Shown: positions 8,408-17,579, counted from the stretch's first letter. The stretch is 52,926 nucleotides of DNA from Methylobacterium symbioticum (GCF_902141845.1 NZ_CABFPH010000034.1:1-52926); one strand, 5' to 3'. Notes: generated by a model from the letters alone, not told the origin. Numbers and translations are program-made.

Positions 8408-10030
8408 ATGATCCGCCTCGACAAGATCACCAAGCAGAACGGGCGGCAGCTCGTCTTCATCGAGGCCTCGGCCGCGCTCCAGCGGGGCGAGAAGGCCGGG
8501 CTCGTCGGGCCGAACGGGGCCGGCAAGACCACCCTGTTCCGGATGATCACCGGCGAGGAGCAGCCCGACGAGGGCCAGGTCGCGCAGGATCGCGGCATCA
8601 CCATCGGCTATTTCAGCCAGGATGTGGGCGAGATGTCCGGCCGCAGCGTGGTGGCCGAGGTGATGGACGGGGCGGGCCCCGTCAGCGCGGTCGCGGCCGA
8701 GCTGAAGGCGCTGGAGCTGGCGCTGGCCGATCCCGACCGGATGGACGAGATGGAGGCCCTGGTCGAGCGCTACGGCGACGTGCAGGGCCGATTCGAGGAG
8801 CTCGGCGGCTACGGCCTGGAGGCCCGCGCCTACGAGGTGCTGGCCGGTCTGGGCTTCAGCCAGGAGATGATGGACGGCGATGTCGGCCGCCTCTCCGGCG
8901 GCTGGAAGATGCGCGTCGCGCTCGCCCGCATTCTGCTGATGCGCCCCGACGTGATGCTGCTCGACGAGCCGAGCAACCACCTCGACATCGAGAGCCTGAT
9001 CTGGCTGGAGAGCTTCCTCAAGGGCTACGACGGCGCCCTCCTGATGACCTCGCACGACCGCGAGTTCATGAACCGCATCGTCTCGAAGATCGTCGAGATC
9101 GATGCCGGCCAGCTCACCACCTTCTCGGGCGACTACGCCTTCTACGAGCAGCAGCGCGCGCAGAACGAGGCGCAGCAGCAGGCGCAGTTCGAGCGCCAGC
9201 AGGCGATGCTCGCCAAGGAGATCGCCTTCATCGAGCGCTTCAAGGCGCGCGCCTCCCACGCCGCGCAGGTGCAGAGCCGGGTGAAGAAGCTCGACAAGAT
9301 CGAGCGCGTGGAACCGCCGCGCCGCCGCCAGTCGGTCGCCTTCGAGTTCCAGCCCGCGCCCCGCTCCGGCGAGGAGGTCGCGACGCTGAAGGGCGTGCAC
9401 AAGCGCTACGGCAGCCGGATCATCTACGAGGGTCTCGACTTCGCGGTGCGGCGGCGTGAGCGCTGGTGCGTGATGGGCATCAACGGGGCCGGCAAGTCGA
9501 CGCTCCTCAAGCTCGTCACCGGCACGGCCGAGCCCGATTCCGGCAGCGTCGCGGTCGGCGCGAACGTGAAGCTCGGCTACTTCGCCCAGCACGCCATGGA
9601 TGTGCTCGACGGCGACCAGACCATCTTCGAGATGCTGGAGGAGACCTTCCCGCAGGCCGGCCAAGGCTCGCTGCGGGCGCTCGCCGGCTGCTTCGGCTTC
9701 TCGGGCGACGACGTGGAGAAGCGCTGCCGCGTGCTCTCCGGCGGCGAGAAGGCCCGCCTCGTGATGGCGCGGATGCTCTACGATCCGCCGAACTTCTTGG
9801 TGCTCGACGAGCCGACCAACCACCTCGACATGGCGACCAAGGAGATGCTGATCACGGCGCTCTCCGCCTTCGAGGGCACCATGCTGTTCGTGAGCCACGA
9901 CCGCCACTTCCTGGCCGCGCTCTCCAACCGCACCCTGGAGCTGACGCCCGACGGCGTCCACGCCTATGGCGGCGGCTATACCGAATACGTCGCCCGCACC
10001 GGCCAGGAGGCGCCCGGCCTGCGGAGCTGA
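8408..10030 (+). CDS. ABC-F family ATPase
   Basis: 540 residues with two ABC ATPase domains and no membrane segments. Domain one: Walker A GPNGAGKTTL near 36, signature LSGGWKMRVALARIL, Walker B VMLLDEPSNHLD. Domain two: INGAGKSTLLKL near 358, LSGGEKARLVMARML, FLVLDEPTNHLD. Between them is the charged linker FIERFKARASHAAQVQSRVKKLDKIERV, typical of ABC-F proteins. Members act on the ribosome in translation control or antibiotic protection (EttA, Uup, YbiT, YheS types); which subtype this is cannot be settled by eye. The ATG is at 8408 after the repeat array. It ends 3 bases before the convergent tetR stop codon. Confidence 0.92.
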   Translation: MIRLDKITKQNGRQLVFIEASAALQRGEKAGLVGPNGAGKTTLFRMITGEEQPDEGQVAQDRGITIGYFSQDVGEMSGRSVVAEVMDGAGPVSAVAAELKALELALADPDRMDEMEALVERYGDVQGRFEELGGYGLEARAYEVLAGLGFSQEMMDGDVGRLSGGWKMRVALARILLMRPDVMLLDEPSNHLDIESLIWLESFLKGYDGALLMTSHDREFMNRIVSKIVEIDAGQLTTFSGDYAFYEQQRAQNEAQQQAQFERQQAMLAKEIAFIERFKARASHAAQVQSRVKKLDKIERVEPPRRRQSVAFEFQPAPRSGEEVATLKGVHKRYGSRIIYEGLDFAVRRRERWCVMGINGAGKSTLLKLVTGTAEPDSGSVAVGANVKLGYFAQHAMDVLDGDQTIFEMLEETFPQAGQGSLRALAGCFGFSGDDVEKRCRVLSGGEKARLVMARMLYDPPNFLVLDEPTNHLDMATKEMLITALSAFEGTMLFVSHDRHFLAALSNRTLELTPDGVHAYGGGYTEYVARTGQEAPGLRS

Positions 10031-10033
10031 AAT

Positions 10034-10672
10034 CTATCGGGCCGTCGTCCCGTAGCCGGCGAAGAACACCCGCACCGCCTCGGTGACCCGGTGCCGGATC
10101 TCGGCCTCGCCGGGCGCCTCGCCTGCGTTGAACAACAGGCGGGTCAGCATGCCCGCCTGGCAGAGATGCAGGAAGTGGCGGGCGGCGAGCTCGGTATCGG
10201 CGGCGCGCAGCCGCCCGGCCGAGACCTGCGCGTCGAGATAGGCCTTGAGCCGACCGGTGCCGCAGGCGGGGCCGGCCTCGTAGAAGGCCTGTCCGAAACG
10301 GGGAAACTTCTCGCAGGCGCCGATCACCATGCGGATGATCGAGACGTGCTCGGGCCGGGACAGCATGGCGAGGTAGCTGAGACCGAGGCGCGTCAGCACC
10401 GCGGGCACGTCGGGATCGGCCTCGTCGAGGCTGAACAGGGCCTCGGCGAGCCCGCTCTTGGCCTCGATGGTCAGCGCCTCGAACAACGCTTCCTTGCTGT
10501 CGAAATAAACGTAGAGCGTGCCCTTGGAGACGCCGGCCGCCTTGGCGACCTCGCCCATGCTGGCCCCGTCGAAGCCCGAGGCCATGAAGACCTGACGCGC
10601 GCCCTCCAGGATCTGGCGGCGCTTGTCGCCCTCCCCCGCCTGCCCGCGCTCCAGCGCTGCCGTCCCTGCCAT
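10034..10672 (-). CDS. TetR family transcriptional repressor of the efflux operon
   Basis: 212 residues. The N-terminal helix-turn-helix is clear: RRQILEGARQVFMASGFDGASMGEVAKAAGVSKGTLYVYFDSKEALFEAL, the TetR consensus. The C-terminal part, about residues 75-210, would bind an inducer; it resembles the AefR/AcrR-type C-terminal domain. The ATG at 10672 is preferred because upstream sequence would run through the operator palindromes. The gene is divergent from the EmrA/EmrB pair, with 135 bases between starts that hold two near-identical 23-base palindromes. The simplest reading is a repressor controlling itself and the pump. The inducer is unknown. Confidence 0.93.
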   Translation of the reverse strand: MAGTAALERGQAGEGDKRRQILEGARQVFMASGFDGASMGEVAKAAGVSKGTLYVYFDSKEALFEALTIEAKSGLAEALFSLDEADPDVPAVLTRLGLSYLAMLSRPEHVSIIRMVIGACEKFPRFGQAFYEAGPACGTGRLKAYLDAQVSAGRLRAADTELAARHFLHLCQAGMLTRLLFNAGEAPGEAEIRHRVTEAVRVFFAGYGTTAR

Positions 10673-10685
10673 CACGATCGCCTTG

Positions 10686-10708
10686 ATTGACCGAACCGTT
10701 CGGTCAAT
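10686..10708. promoter_or_regulatory. TetR operator, site 1 (23-base palindrome)
   Basis: Perfect 11-base arms ATTGACCGAAC and GTTCGGTCAAT flank a single central C. It lies 13 bases upstream of the tetR start, so binding would block tetR transcription or translation start. A second copy with the same core lies 67 bases further on. Confidence 0.85.
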
Positions 10709-10752
10709 GCTATGTACCGCTTCGACCCCAGGGCCGTCAACACGACCCGCCT

Positions 10753-10775
10753 GTTGACCGAACCGTTCGGTCAAC
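10753..10775. promoter_or_regulatory. TetR operator, site 2 (23-base palindrome)
   Basis: Perfect 11-base arms GTTGACCGAAC and GTTCGGTCAAC flank a central C. Its 21-base core is identical to site 1. It lies 32 bases before the emrA-type gene start, where it would block the pump promoter. The 67-base spacing is about 6.4 helical turns, so the two dimers would not sit on exactly the same face. Confidence 0.85.
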
Positions 10776-10807
10776 CACGGCAGGGAAGAGATCCAGGGAC
10801 GAGGTCC

Positions 10808-12028
10808 ATGTCGCTTCGCGAGGATGCCGGACGCCGGGACGGCGCGGTCGAGACCGTCGAGGATGCGGGCGGGGAGACGCGCGCCGAGGGTCCGTCCGCG
10901 CCGCGCCTGCCCGCTGCGGTCGAGCCGGCCTCACCGCCCGCCGTTCCGGCCCCGAAGCGCCGACGGCCCCTCCGCCGTGCCGTCCTTCTCCTGCTGCTCG
11001 GCGCCCTCGCCGGCGGGGGCGGCTATGCCGGCTGGCAATGGTGGAGCGTGGGGCGCTTCTTCGTCAGCACCGACGACGCCTACGTGCAGGCGGACATCTC
11101 GGTGCTGGCCGCCAAGGTCTCCGGCTATCTCGACGCCGTGCCGGTGGTGAACGGGCAGGCCGTGACGAAGGGCGCGGTGATCGCCCGGCTCGACGACGGC
11201 GACTACCGCCTCGCCCTGAAGGCGGCCGAGGACAAGCTCGCCACCCAGGTGAGCACGATCAGCCGCATCGGCCGGCAGGCCGAGGCCGCACAGGCGCAGG
11301 TGGCGCAGGCCGTGGCGCAGGTGGATGCGGCCCGGGCGGACGCCGTGCGCGCGGCGGCCGACTACGCCCGCGCCACGCAGATGCAGGCGGACTACGTCGC
11401 GAAATCCCGCATCGACCAAGCCAAGGCCGACCGCGACCGCACCGAGGCTTCGGTGAAGTCGGCCGAGGCGGCGCTTCTCGCCGCCAAGGCCAATGTCGCG
11501 GTGCTGGAGGCGCAGAAGCGCGAGGCGGAGAACCTTGCCGCGGAGCTGCGCACCGCCGCCGACCGGGCCCGGCGCGACCTCGACTTCACGGTGGTCCGCG
11601 CGCCCTTCGACGGCGTCGTCGGCAACAAGGCGGTGGAGGCCGGCGCCTACGTCTCGCCCGGCTCGCGGATCGCGGCCCTGGTGCCGCTCCAGAGCGTGCG
11701 GGTCGATGCGAACTTCAAGGAGACGCAGCTCGCCCGCATGCGCCCCGGCCAGGAGGTCCATATCCACGTGGACGCCTATCCGGACCGCGACATCGTCGGC
11801 ACGGTGGAATCCCTGTCGCCGGCCTCGGGCTCGGTCTTCAGCCTGCTGCCGCCCGACAACGCCACCGGCAACTTCACCAAGATCGTGCAGCGTCTGCCCG
11901 TGCGCGTCCACGTCCCCGAGACGATCGCCCGCGAGGGCCTGCTCCGCCCCGGCCTGTCGGTGGTCGTGAAGGTCGATACCCGCGAGGGCGCCGACGCCCC
12001 CGTCCAGACGCTCGCCGCGCAGCGCTGA
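10808..12028 (+). CDS. HlyD/EmrA family efflux adaptor (membrane fusion protein)
   Basis: 406 residues. After a proline-rich cytoplasmic stretch of about 50 residues comes one membrane segment (RAVLLLLLGALAGGGGYAGWQWW), then FFVSTDDAYVQADISVLAAKVSGYL, the EmrA-type lipoyl/barrel-sandwich start. A long Ala/Gln-rich coiled coil spans about 140-260, and DFTVVRAPFDGVVGNKAVEAGAYVSPGSRIAALVPL closes the lipoyl motif. It would link the inner-membrane MFS pump to an outer-membrane channel; no TolC-like gene is nearby. The ATG at 10808 lies downstream of both operators, and upstream in-frame codons would overlap them. The pump gene follows after 44 bases. Confidence 0.93.
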   Translation: MSLREDAGRRDGAVETVEDAGGETRAEGPSAPRLPAAVEPASPPAVPAPKRRRPLRRAVLLLLLGALAGGGGYAGWQWWSVGRFFVSTDDAYVQADISVLAAKVSGYLDAVPVVNGQAVTKGAVIARLDDGDYRLALKAAEDKLATQVSTISRIGRQAEAAQAQVAQAVAQVDAARADAVRAAADYARATQMQADYVAKSRIDQAKADRDRTEASVKSAEAALLAAKANVAVLEAQKREAENLAAELRTAADRARRDLDFTVVRAPFDGVVGNKAVEAGAYVSPGSRIAALVPLQSVRVDANFKETQLARMRPGQEVHIHVDAYPDRDIVGTVESLSPASGSVFSLLPPDNATGNFTKIVQRLPVRVHVPETIAREGLLRPGLSVVVKVDTREGADAPVQTLAAQR

Positions 12029-12072
12029 GAGCCGGCCGAACCGCGTCGTTCATCCCATCCCCGAGGCGCCCC

Positions 12073-13644
12073 ATGGCCGCCAGCGCAACCCTCGCCGCCC
12101 CCGCCGAGCCGCCCCTGGACCGCCGCCGCATGGTGGCCTTCCTGTGCATGGTCTTCGGGATGTTCATGGCGATCCTGGACATCCAGATCGTCTCCGCCTC
12201 GCTCAACGAGATCCAGGCCGGCCTCTCGGCCTCGGGCGACGAGATCCCCTGGGTGCAGACGAGCTACCTCATCGCCGAGGTGATCTCGATCCCGCTCTCG
12301 GGCACGCTCTCGCGGGTGCTCTCGACCCGCTGGATGTTCGCCATCTCGGCCGGCGGCTTCACCCTGATGAGCCTGATGTGCGCCACCTCCTCGTCCATCG
12401 GCGAGATGATCGTCTGGCGGGCGGCGCAAGGGTTCATCGGCGGCGGCATGATCCCGACCGTGTTCGCCTCGGCCTTCACGATCTTCCCGCCCTCGAAGCG
12501 CTCCATCGTCTCGCCGATGATCGGCCTCGTGGCGACGCTCGCGCCGACCATCGGCCCGACGGTCGGCGGCTACCTCACCGACCTGTTCTCCTGGCACTGG
12601 CTGTTCCTGATCAACATCGTGCCGGGCATCTTCGTCACGGTCTCGACCTGGATCCTGGTCGATTTCGACCGGCCGAACCTCGACCTCCTGAAGGGGTTCG
12701 ACTGGGCCGGACTCGTCTTCATGGCGGGCTTCCTCGGCTGCCTCGAATACGTGCTCGAGGAGGGCCCGAACCACGACTGGCTGCAGGACGAGGCGGTCTT
12801 CGCCTGCGCCATCGTCTGTGGCGTGTCGGCGCTGCTGTTCTTCTGGCGGGCCTTCACGGCGGCTGAGCCGATCGTGGACCTGCGCGCCTTCTCGAACCGC
12901 AACTTCGCGGCGGGCTGCATCTTCAGCTTCGTGCTCGGCATCGGCCTCTACGGCCTGACCTACCTCTACCCGGTCTATCTCGCGCGGGTGCGCGGCTACT
13001 CGGCGCTCCAGATCGGCGAGACGATGTTCGTCTCAGGGCTGTGCATGTTCGCCACCGCTCCGATCGCCGGGCGCTTCCTCGCCAAGGCCGACCCGCGCGT
13101 GCTGATGGCGCTGGGCTTCGCGGGCTTCGCCGCCGGCACCTGGATCGTGACGGGGCTGACCAAGGACTGGGACTTCTGGGAGCTGCTCTGGCCGCAGGTC
13201 CTGCGCGGCTGCTCGCTGATGCTGTGCATGATCCCGATCAACAACATCGCGCTCGGCACCCTGCCGCCGGAGCGGATGAAGAACGCGTCGGGCCTCTACA
13301 ACCTGACGCGCAATCTCGGCGGCGCGGTCGGCCTGGCGCTGATCAACACGCTGCTGAACGACCGCTGGGACCTCCACCTCGCCCGGCTGCACGAGCGCTT
13401 CACCTGGTCGAACAATGCCGCGCTCGAGCGCCTCGACGCGATGCGCCGCCAGTTCGAGGTGCTCGGCGGCGACGCCGCCGGCATGGCGCTGAAGGCCATG
13501 ACCAACACGGTGCGCGTTCAGGGCCTGGTGATGAGCTTCGAGGACGTGTTCCTCATCCTCACCGGCCTGTTCCTGGCCATGGCCTGCGCCACGCCGCTGA
13601 TCCGCCGCCCGCAAGGCGGGGCGCCCGCCGGGGCGGGGCATTGA
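12073..13644 (+). CDS. EmrB-type MFS drug transporter (DHA2 family)
   Basis: 523 residues, about 14 membrane helices, matching the DHA2 drug:proton antiporter family of EmrB. Motifs: FGMFMAILDIQIVSASLNEIQAGL in helix 1, WVQTSYLIAEVISIPLSGTLSRVLSTRWMF after helix 2, RAAQGFIGGGMIPTVFASAF, and PTIGPTVGGYLTDLFSWHWLFLINIVPG, the antiporter motif C region in helix 5. It forms an operon with the upstream adaptor, under the divergent TetR repressor. Substrate is unknown; the family exports hydrophobic drugs, uncouplers and fatty acids. Confidence 0.94.
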   Translation: MAASATLAAPAEPPLDRRRMVAFLCMVFGMFMAILDIQIVSASLNEIQAGLSASGDEIPWVQTSYLIAEVISIPLSGTLSRVLSTRWMFAISAGGFTLMSLMCATSSSIGEMIVWRAAQGFIGGGMIPTVFASAFTIFPPSKRSIVSPMIGLVATLAPTIGPTVGGYLTDLFSWHWLFLINIVPGIFVTVSTWILVDFDRPNLDLLKGFDWAGLVFMAGFLGCLEYVLEEGPNHDWLQDEAVFACAIVCGVSALLFFWRAFTAAEPIVDLRAFSNRNFAAGCIFSFVLGIGLYGLTYLYPVYLARVRGYSALQIGETMFVSGLCMFATAPIAGRFLAKADPRVLMALGFAGFAAGTWIVTGLTKDWDFWELLWPQVLRGCSLMLCMIPINNIALGTLPPERMKNASGLYNLTRNLGGAVGLALINTLLNDRWDLHLARLHERFTWSNNAALERLDAMRRQFEVLGGDAAGMALKAMTNTVRVQGLVMSFEDVFLILTGLFLAMACATPLIRRPQGGAPAGAGH

Positions 13645-13700
13645 ACGACCGCATCTGGGATTTTCCCACTCTCGCAACGTCTGCCGAGCGGGCGCGGGTC

Positions 13701-13837
13701 CCCTCTCCCGTTCGGGAGAGGGACAGGGTGAGGGCCGAGAACGGGCCGGAAGGAGCGGAGCCGGGGCCGCTGCATCGGGGCGACTTCTCCTAAGCGTTCT
13801 CACCCCTCACCCCAACCCTCTCCCGAACGGGAGAGGG
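13701..13837. repeat. Paired inverted repeats of the CCCTCTCCCG type
   Basis: Two 22-base hairpins face each other: CCCTCTCCCG-TT-CGGGAGAGGG at 13701-13722 and CCCTCTCCCG-AA-CGGGAGAGGG at 13816-13837. Just inside are AGGGTGAGG (from 13724) and its complement CCTCACCCC before the second hairpin, so the whole block is an inverted repeat with a spacer of about 70 bases. The sequence type is widely scattered in intergenic DNA of GC-rich Proteobacteria. It lies between the end of emrB and the end of leuC, where two transcripts converge. The rest of 13645-13970 shows no gene. Confidence 0.8.
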
Positions 13838-13913
13838 AGTGCGGCGTGCTCGGTCATCCCCCGAGGCGGGAGGCTCCCGGCGGGATGCGCCCAACCCGCG
13901 ATCGCAGGAAATG

Positions 13914-13946
13914 AAAAGCCCGCCCCGGTCGGACCGGAGCGGGCTT
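13914..13946 (-). terminator. Rho-independent terminator of leuC
   Basis: On the minus strand the sequence forms a stem AAGCCCGCTCCGGTC against GACCGGGGCGGGCTT with one mismatch, followed by TTTTCATTT. It begins 24 bases after the leuC stop codon. Strong stem plus T-run make it a convincing intrinsic terminator. Confidence 0.85.
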
Positions 13947-13970
13947 TCTCGCAGGTGGGGGCGGGCCCCG

Positions 13971-15383
13971 TCAGCCCTGGGGCCACTCGCGGATGTCGAC
14001 GAAGCGGCCGGTCACCGCCGCCGCCGCGGCCATGGCCGGGGAGACGAGGTGGGTGCGTCCGCGCGCGCCCTGGCGGCCCTCGAAGTTGCGGTTCGAGGTG
14101 GAGGCGCAGCGCTCGCCCGGGCTCAACCGGTCCGGATTCATGCCGAGGCACATGGAGCAGCCCGGCTCGCGCCAGTCGAAGCCCGCCGCCTTGAGGATCT
14201 TGTCGAGCCCCTCGGCCTCGGCCTGCGCCTTCACTAGGCCGGAGCCCGGCACGATCATCGCCGAGACGTTCTGGTGGACCTTGCGGTCGCCGACGACGCG
14301 GGCGACCTCGCGCAGGTCCTCGATGCGCCCGTTGGTGCAGGAGCCGATGAAGACCCGGTCGAGGGTGATGTCGGTGATCTTGGTGCCCGGCGTCAGGCCC
14401 ATATAGGCGAGCGCCTTCTCCTTCGACTGCCGCTTGTTCTCGTCGGCGATCGCGGCCGGATCCGGCACGACGCCCCGGATCGAGATCACGTCCTCGGGGC
14501 TCGTGCCCCAGCTCACCAGCGGAGGCAGGTTGGCCGCATCGAGCCGCACCTCGCGGTCGAAATGCGCGCCCGCATCGGTGACGAGGCTCTCCCAATAGGC
14601 GCGGGCCCGGTCGAAGGCCGCGCCCTGCGGCGCCTTCGGCCGGCCCCGGACATAGGTGTAGGTGGTCTCGTCCGGCGCGACCATGCCGGCGCGGGCGCCG
14701 CCCTCGATCGACATGTTGCAGATCGTCATCCGCCCCTCCATCGAGAGGGCGCGGATCGCCTCGCCGGCATACTCGATGACGTGGCCGGTGCCGCCCGCGG
14801 TGCCGATCTCGCCGATGATGGCCAGGATGATGTCCTTGGCGGTCACGCCGTGCGGCAGGGTGCCGTCCACGGTGACGCGCATGTTCTTCGCCTTCTTCTG
14901 CACCAGCGTCTGGGTGGCGAGCACGTGCTCGACCTCCGAGGTGCCGATGCCGTGGGCGAGCGCCCCGAAGGCGCCGTGCGTCGAGGTGTGGGAATCGCCG
15001 CAGACGATGGTCTGGCCCGGCAGGGTGAAGCCCTGCTCCGGCCCGATGATGTGGACGATGCCCTGGCGCCGGTCGAGGGCATCGTAGAACTCGATGCCGA
15101 AGTCGCGCACGTTCTCGGCGAGCGCCTCGAGCTGCGTGCGGCTCTCCGGATCGTCGATGCCCTTGCTGCGGTCCGAGGTCTGGACGTTGTGGTCGACCAC
15201 CGCCAGCGTCTTCTCGGGGTGGCGCACCGTGCGGCCGGCCACGCGAAGGCCCTCGAAGGCCTGGGGGCTCGTCACCTCGTGCACGAGGTGCCGGTCGATG
15301 TAGAGGAGGCTGGTGCCGTCCGGCTGGACATCGACGACGTGGTCGTCCCAGATCTTGTCGTAGAGCGTGCGCGGGCTGGCCAT
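13971..15383 (-). CDS. leuC: 3-isopropylmalate dehydratase large subunit
   Basis: 470 residues, the normal length for LeuC, which with LeuD isomerises 2-isopropylmalate to 3-isopropylmalate in leucine synthesis. It belongs to the aconitase family with a [4Fe-4S] cluster. The three cluster cysteines are seen in [13 protein letters not shown] (near 348) and [11 protein letters not shown] (near 408 and 411). [31 protein letters not shown] and [19 protein letters not shown] are family signatures. leuD is not adjacent here. A terminator follows the stop. Upstream, 15384-15613 holds the divergent promoters of leuC and the hydroxyacid dehydrogenase, without clear boxes. Confidence 0.97.
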   Translation of the reverse strand: MASPRTLYDKIWDDHVVDVQPDGTSLLYIDRHLVHEVTSPQAFEGLRVAGRTVRHPEKTLAVVDHNVQTSDRSKGIDDPESRTQLEALAENVRDFGIEFYDALDRRQGIVHIIGPEQGFTLPGQTIVCGDSHTSTHGAFGALAHGIGTSEVEHVLATQTLVQKKAKNMRVTVDGTLPHGVTAKDIILAIIGEIGTAGGTGHVIEYAGEAIRALSMEGRMTICNMSIEGGARAGMVAPDETTYTYVRGRPKAPQGAAFDRARAYWESLVTDAGAHFDREVRLDAANLPPLVSWGTSPEDVISIRGVVPDPAAIADENKRQSKEKALAYMGLTPGTKITDITLDRVFIGSCTNGRIEDLREVARVVGDRKVHQNVSAMIVPGSGLVKAQAEAEGLDKILKAAGFDWREPGCSMCLGMNPDRLSPGERCASTSNRNFEGRQGARGRTHLVSPAMAAAAAVTGRFVDIREWPQG

Positions 15384-15613
15384 GGTTCCGGTTCGCTGAT
15401 GAGTCTCCGCCCGGGCGCTCGGGGCCCCGGGTGTTCGAACCGTTCTTAGTAGGCATCTCCGGCCCGTTTCGGAAGTGGGGGCGCCCTGCCGCGGCGAGAT
15501 GGCAGCCCGGCCTGTATCGCGGGCGGACCGGGCCCGGCTTGCATCGCGGGGGAGCAGGCGACACAGGATCGGGGATCCGTGCCGCCGACCGGCGTTCCAA
15601 GGAGGCAGCCCGC

Positions 15614-16588
15614 GTGACGTCCGAGAGCCCCGCCGAGATCCTGCTGATCCGGCCGATGCACAATGCCGTGATGGAGGCGCTCGCCCGCGACTTCCGCCTG
15701 CACCGGCTCGACACGGCGCCGGATCCGGAGGCCCTCCTCGCGGAGGTCGGCCCGCGCATCCGCGGCCTCGCGGTGGGTGCCCAGACCCGTGTGGACGGCG
15801 CCCTGATGGACCGGCTGCCGCGGCTCGAGATCGTCGCGAATTTCGGCGTCGGCTACGACACGGTCGATGCCCGCGCCGCCGCGCAGCGGGGCATCGTCGT
15901 CACCAACACGCCGGACGTGCTCACCGACGAGGTCGCCGACCTCGCCGTCGGCCTGCTCCTCGCCACGCTCCGCCGGATCCCGCAGGCCGACCGCTACCTC
16001 CGGGCCGGGCACTGGCCGAAGGCGCCCTTCCCCCTCTCCCCGTCCCTGCGCGGGCGCCGGGTCGGCATCCTGGGGCTCGGGCGGATCGGCCGCGCCATCG
16101 CGCAGCGCCTCGAAGGCTTCGGCGTCGCCATCGCCTATCACGGGCGCCGGCCGCAGGGGGACGCGCCCTATGCCTATCACCCGACGCTCATCGGGCTGGC
16201 GGAAGCCTCGGACGTGCTGATCGTGGTGGCGCCCGGCGGCGCGGACACAGCGAAGCTGATCGGCGCCGAGGTGCTGGACGCCCTCGGGCCCGAGGGCGTG
16301 CTCGTCAACGTCGCCCGCGGCAGCCTCGTGGACGAGGCCGCCCTCGCCGCAGCTCTCGCCGCCGGCACGATCCAGGCGGCGGGGCTCGACGTCTTCGCCG
16401 ACGAGCCGCACGTGCCGGAGGCGCTGGCGGTCCTCGACAACACCGTGCTGCTGCCGCATGTCGGCTCGGCCTCCCATCACACCCGCGCCGAGATGGCCCG
16501 GCTCGTGGTCGAGAACCTGGTCTCCTGGTTCGCCGGGCGCGGGCCCCTGACCCCCGTGGCCGAGACCCCGTGGACGGGCCGGGCATGA
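15614..16588 (+). CDS. NAD(P)-dependent 2-hydroxyacid dehydrogenase (glyoxylate/hydroxypyruvate reductase type)
   Basis: 324 residues from a GTG at 15614, chosen because AAGGAGG sits about 9 bases before it. The cofactor loop is [24 protein letters not shown] (GxGxxG) near residue 148. The catalytic trio of the D-2-hydroxyacid dehydrogenase family is visible: Arg in [11 protein letters not shown], Glu in [13 protein letters not shown], and His in [14 protein letters not shown]. Likely substrates are glyoxylate, hydroxypyruvate or a related 2-keto acid. In methylotrophs hydroxypyruvate reductase matters in the serine cycle, but nothing nearby ties this gene to it. Its stop overlaps the start of the next gene (ATGA), so the two are co-translated. 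Confidence 0.88.
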   Translation: MTSESPAEILLIRPMHNAVMEALARDFRLHRLDTAPDPEALLAEVGPRIRGLAVGAQTRVDGALMDRLPRLEIVANFGVGYDTVDARAAAQRGIVVTNTPDVLTDEVADLAVGLLLATLRRIPQADRYLRAGHWPKAPFPLSPSLRGRRVGILGLGRIGRAIAQRLEGFGVAIAYHGRRPQGDAPYAYHPTLIGLAEASDVLIVVAPGGADTAKLIGAEVLDALGPEGVLVNVARGSLVDEAALAAALAAGTIQAAGLDVFADEPHVPEALAVLDNTVLLPHVGSASHHTRAEMARLVVENLVSWFAGRGPLTPVAETPWTGRA

Positions 16589-17520
16589 AGCGGATGCGTC
16601 CTGCCGTCCTCGTTGCGGCCCTCGCCGTGGCCCTCGCCGCCCCGGCAGCCGCGCAGGAAGCCCTGCCGAGCCGTCCGCCGGAGCTGCCGCCCGTCCTGCC
16701 GGGCACCTTGCCGGGGGCGAACCCGGAGACCCTGCCGGGCGCCCTGCCCGGCACCCTTCCCGAATCCACCCCGCAAGCCGCGGCGCCGGACGCACCCGCA
16801 GCGGGTCGGCTGCCCGAGCGGTTCACCGGCGTGCCCGGCACCTGGGACCTCTCCCGCGACGGGACGAACTTCCGCTGCGTGATGACGCTCGCCCTCGACA
16901 GCGGCCCGGCGGGCCGCCGCCTGGCCTTCCCGGCCGGCTGTCGCCGCGCCCTGCCGGTGACGGCGGGAATGGCGGGCTGGCTCTGGACCGAGAGCGGCCT
17001 GCGCCTCGTGGACCGCAACCTGCGCCCGCTCCTCACCTTCACGCGCCGGCCGGACGGCGGCAGCCTCGTCGCCCGGGCCGAGAGCGGCGAGGTCTACAGC
17101 TTCGTGCCCCTCGACATCGCGGCGATGCGCCCGGCCGATCCCGCGGCGGCTCCCTCCGCCGCCACCCCACCCCGCTCGTCAGCAGCCGCCGACCCGGCCG
17201 CAGCCGATCCGGCTCCGCAGAACGCGGCGCTGCCGGCCGGCCCGCAGGCGGAGGCCGGGCTCTACGCCCTCGACCGCTACCGCGACCGCGACACCTGCCG
17301 TCTCGACCTCGCCGCCCCGTCGAGCGTGCGCATCCTGCCCGGCTGCCGCGACGGCGGCATCCAGGTGTTCGATCCGGTGAGCTGGAGCTTCGCGGCCGGG
17401 CGCCTGACCCTGAAGGCCCGGCGCGGTCACACGGTCGGCCTCGTGCCGACCAGCGAGGGCGCCTGGCGCCGCGACCCCGAGACCGGAACCACCTTCGTGC
17501 TGCGCAAGGTCGAGCCGTGA
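16585..17520 (+). CDS. Secreted protein with two AprI/Inh protease-inhibitor-like domains
   Basis: 311 residues with a clear signal peptide ([24 protein letters not shown]). A Pro/Leu/Gly-rich repeat follows (PGTLPGANPETLPGALPGTLPE). Two beta-barrel-like units then appear: residues about 80-180 (GTWDLSRDGTNFRCVMTLAL, FPAGCRRALP, WLWTESGLRLVD) and about 225-310 (GLYALDRYRDRDTCRLDLA, ILPGCRDGGIQVFDP). Each has a paired-cysteine pattern like the AprI/Inh inhibitors of serralysin-type metalloproteases, which act in the periplasm. No protease gene is close, so inhibitor function is inferred. It overlaps the upstream dehydrogenase by 4 bases, an odd pairing of a cytoplasmic enzyme and an exported protein. 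Confidence 0.75.
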   Translation: MKRMRPAVLVAALAVALAAPAAAQEALPSRPPELPPVLPGTLPGANPETLPGALPGTLPESTPQAAAPDAPAAGRLPERFTGVPGTWDLSRDGTNFRCVMTLALDSGPAGRRLAFPAGCRRALPVTAGMAGWLWTESGLRLVDRNLRPLLTFTRRPDGGSLVARAESGEVYSFVPLDIAAMRPADPAAAPSAATPPRSSAAADPAAADPAPQNAALPAGPQAEAGLYALDRYRDRDTCRLDLAAPSSVRILPGCRDGGIQVFDPVSWSFAAGRLTLKARRGHTVGLVPTSEGAWRRDPETGTTFVLRKVEP

Positions 17521-17542
17521 GAGCGAATCCGGTCGCTCTCAC
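17517..17542 (+). terminator. Hairpin overlapping the AprI-like gene stop codon
   Basis: A perfect 10-bp stem GTGAGAGCGA / TCGCTCTCAC with a 6-base loop includes the TGA stop itself. No T-run follows. It is a candidate terminator or 3-prime-end stabiliser for the two-gene unit. Confidence 0.5.
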
Positions 17543-17579
17543 GGGTGCCTGCGGGGAGCGGAGGCGAAGCCGCCGCGGC

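Noticed and set aside
10712..10807. N-terminal extension of the EmrA-like frame
   Set aside because: It would pass through an operator palindrome; the ATG at 10808 is the likely start.
15431..15613. Longer start for the hydroxyacid dehydrogenase
   Set aside because: The added residues are Arg/Gly-rich without conservation, and GTG at 15614 has AAGGAGG in front.
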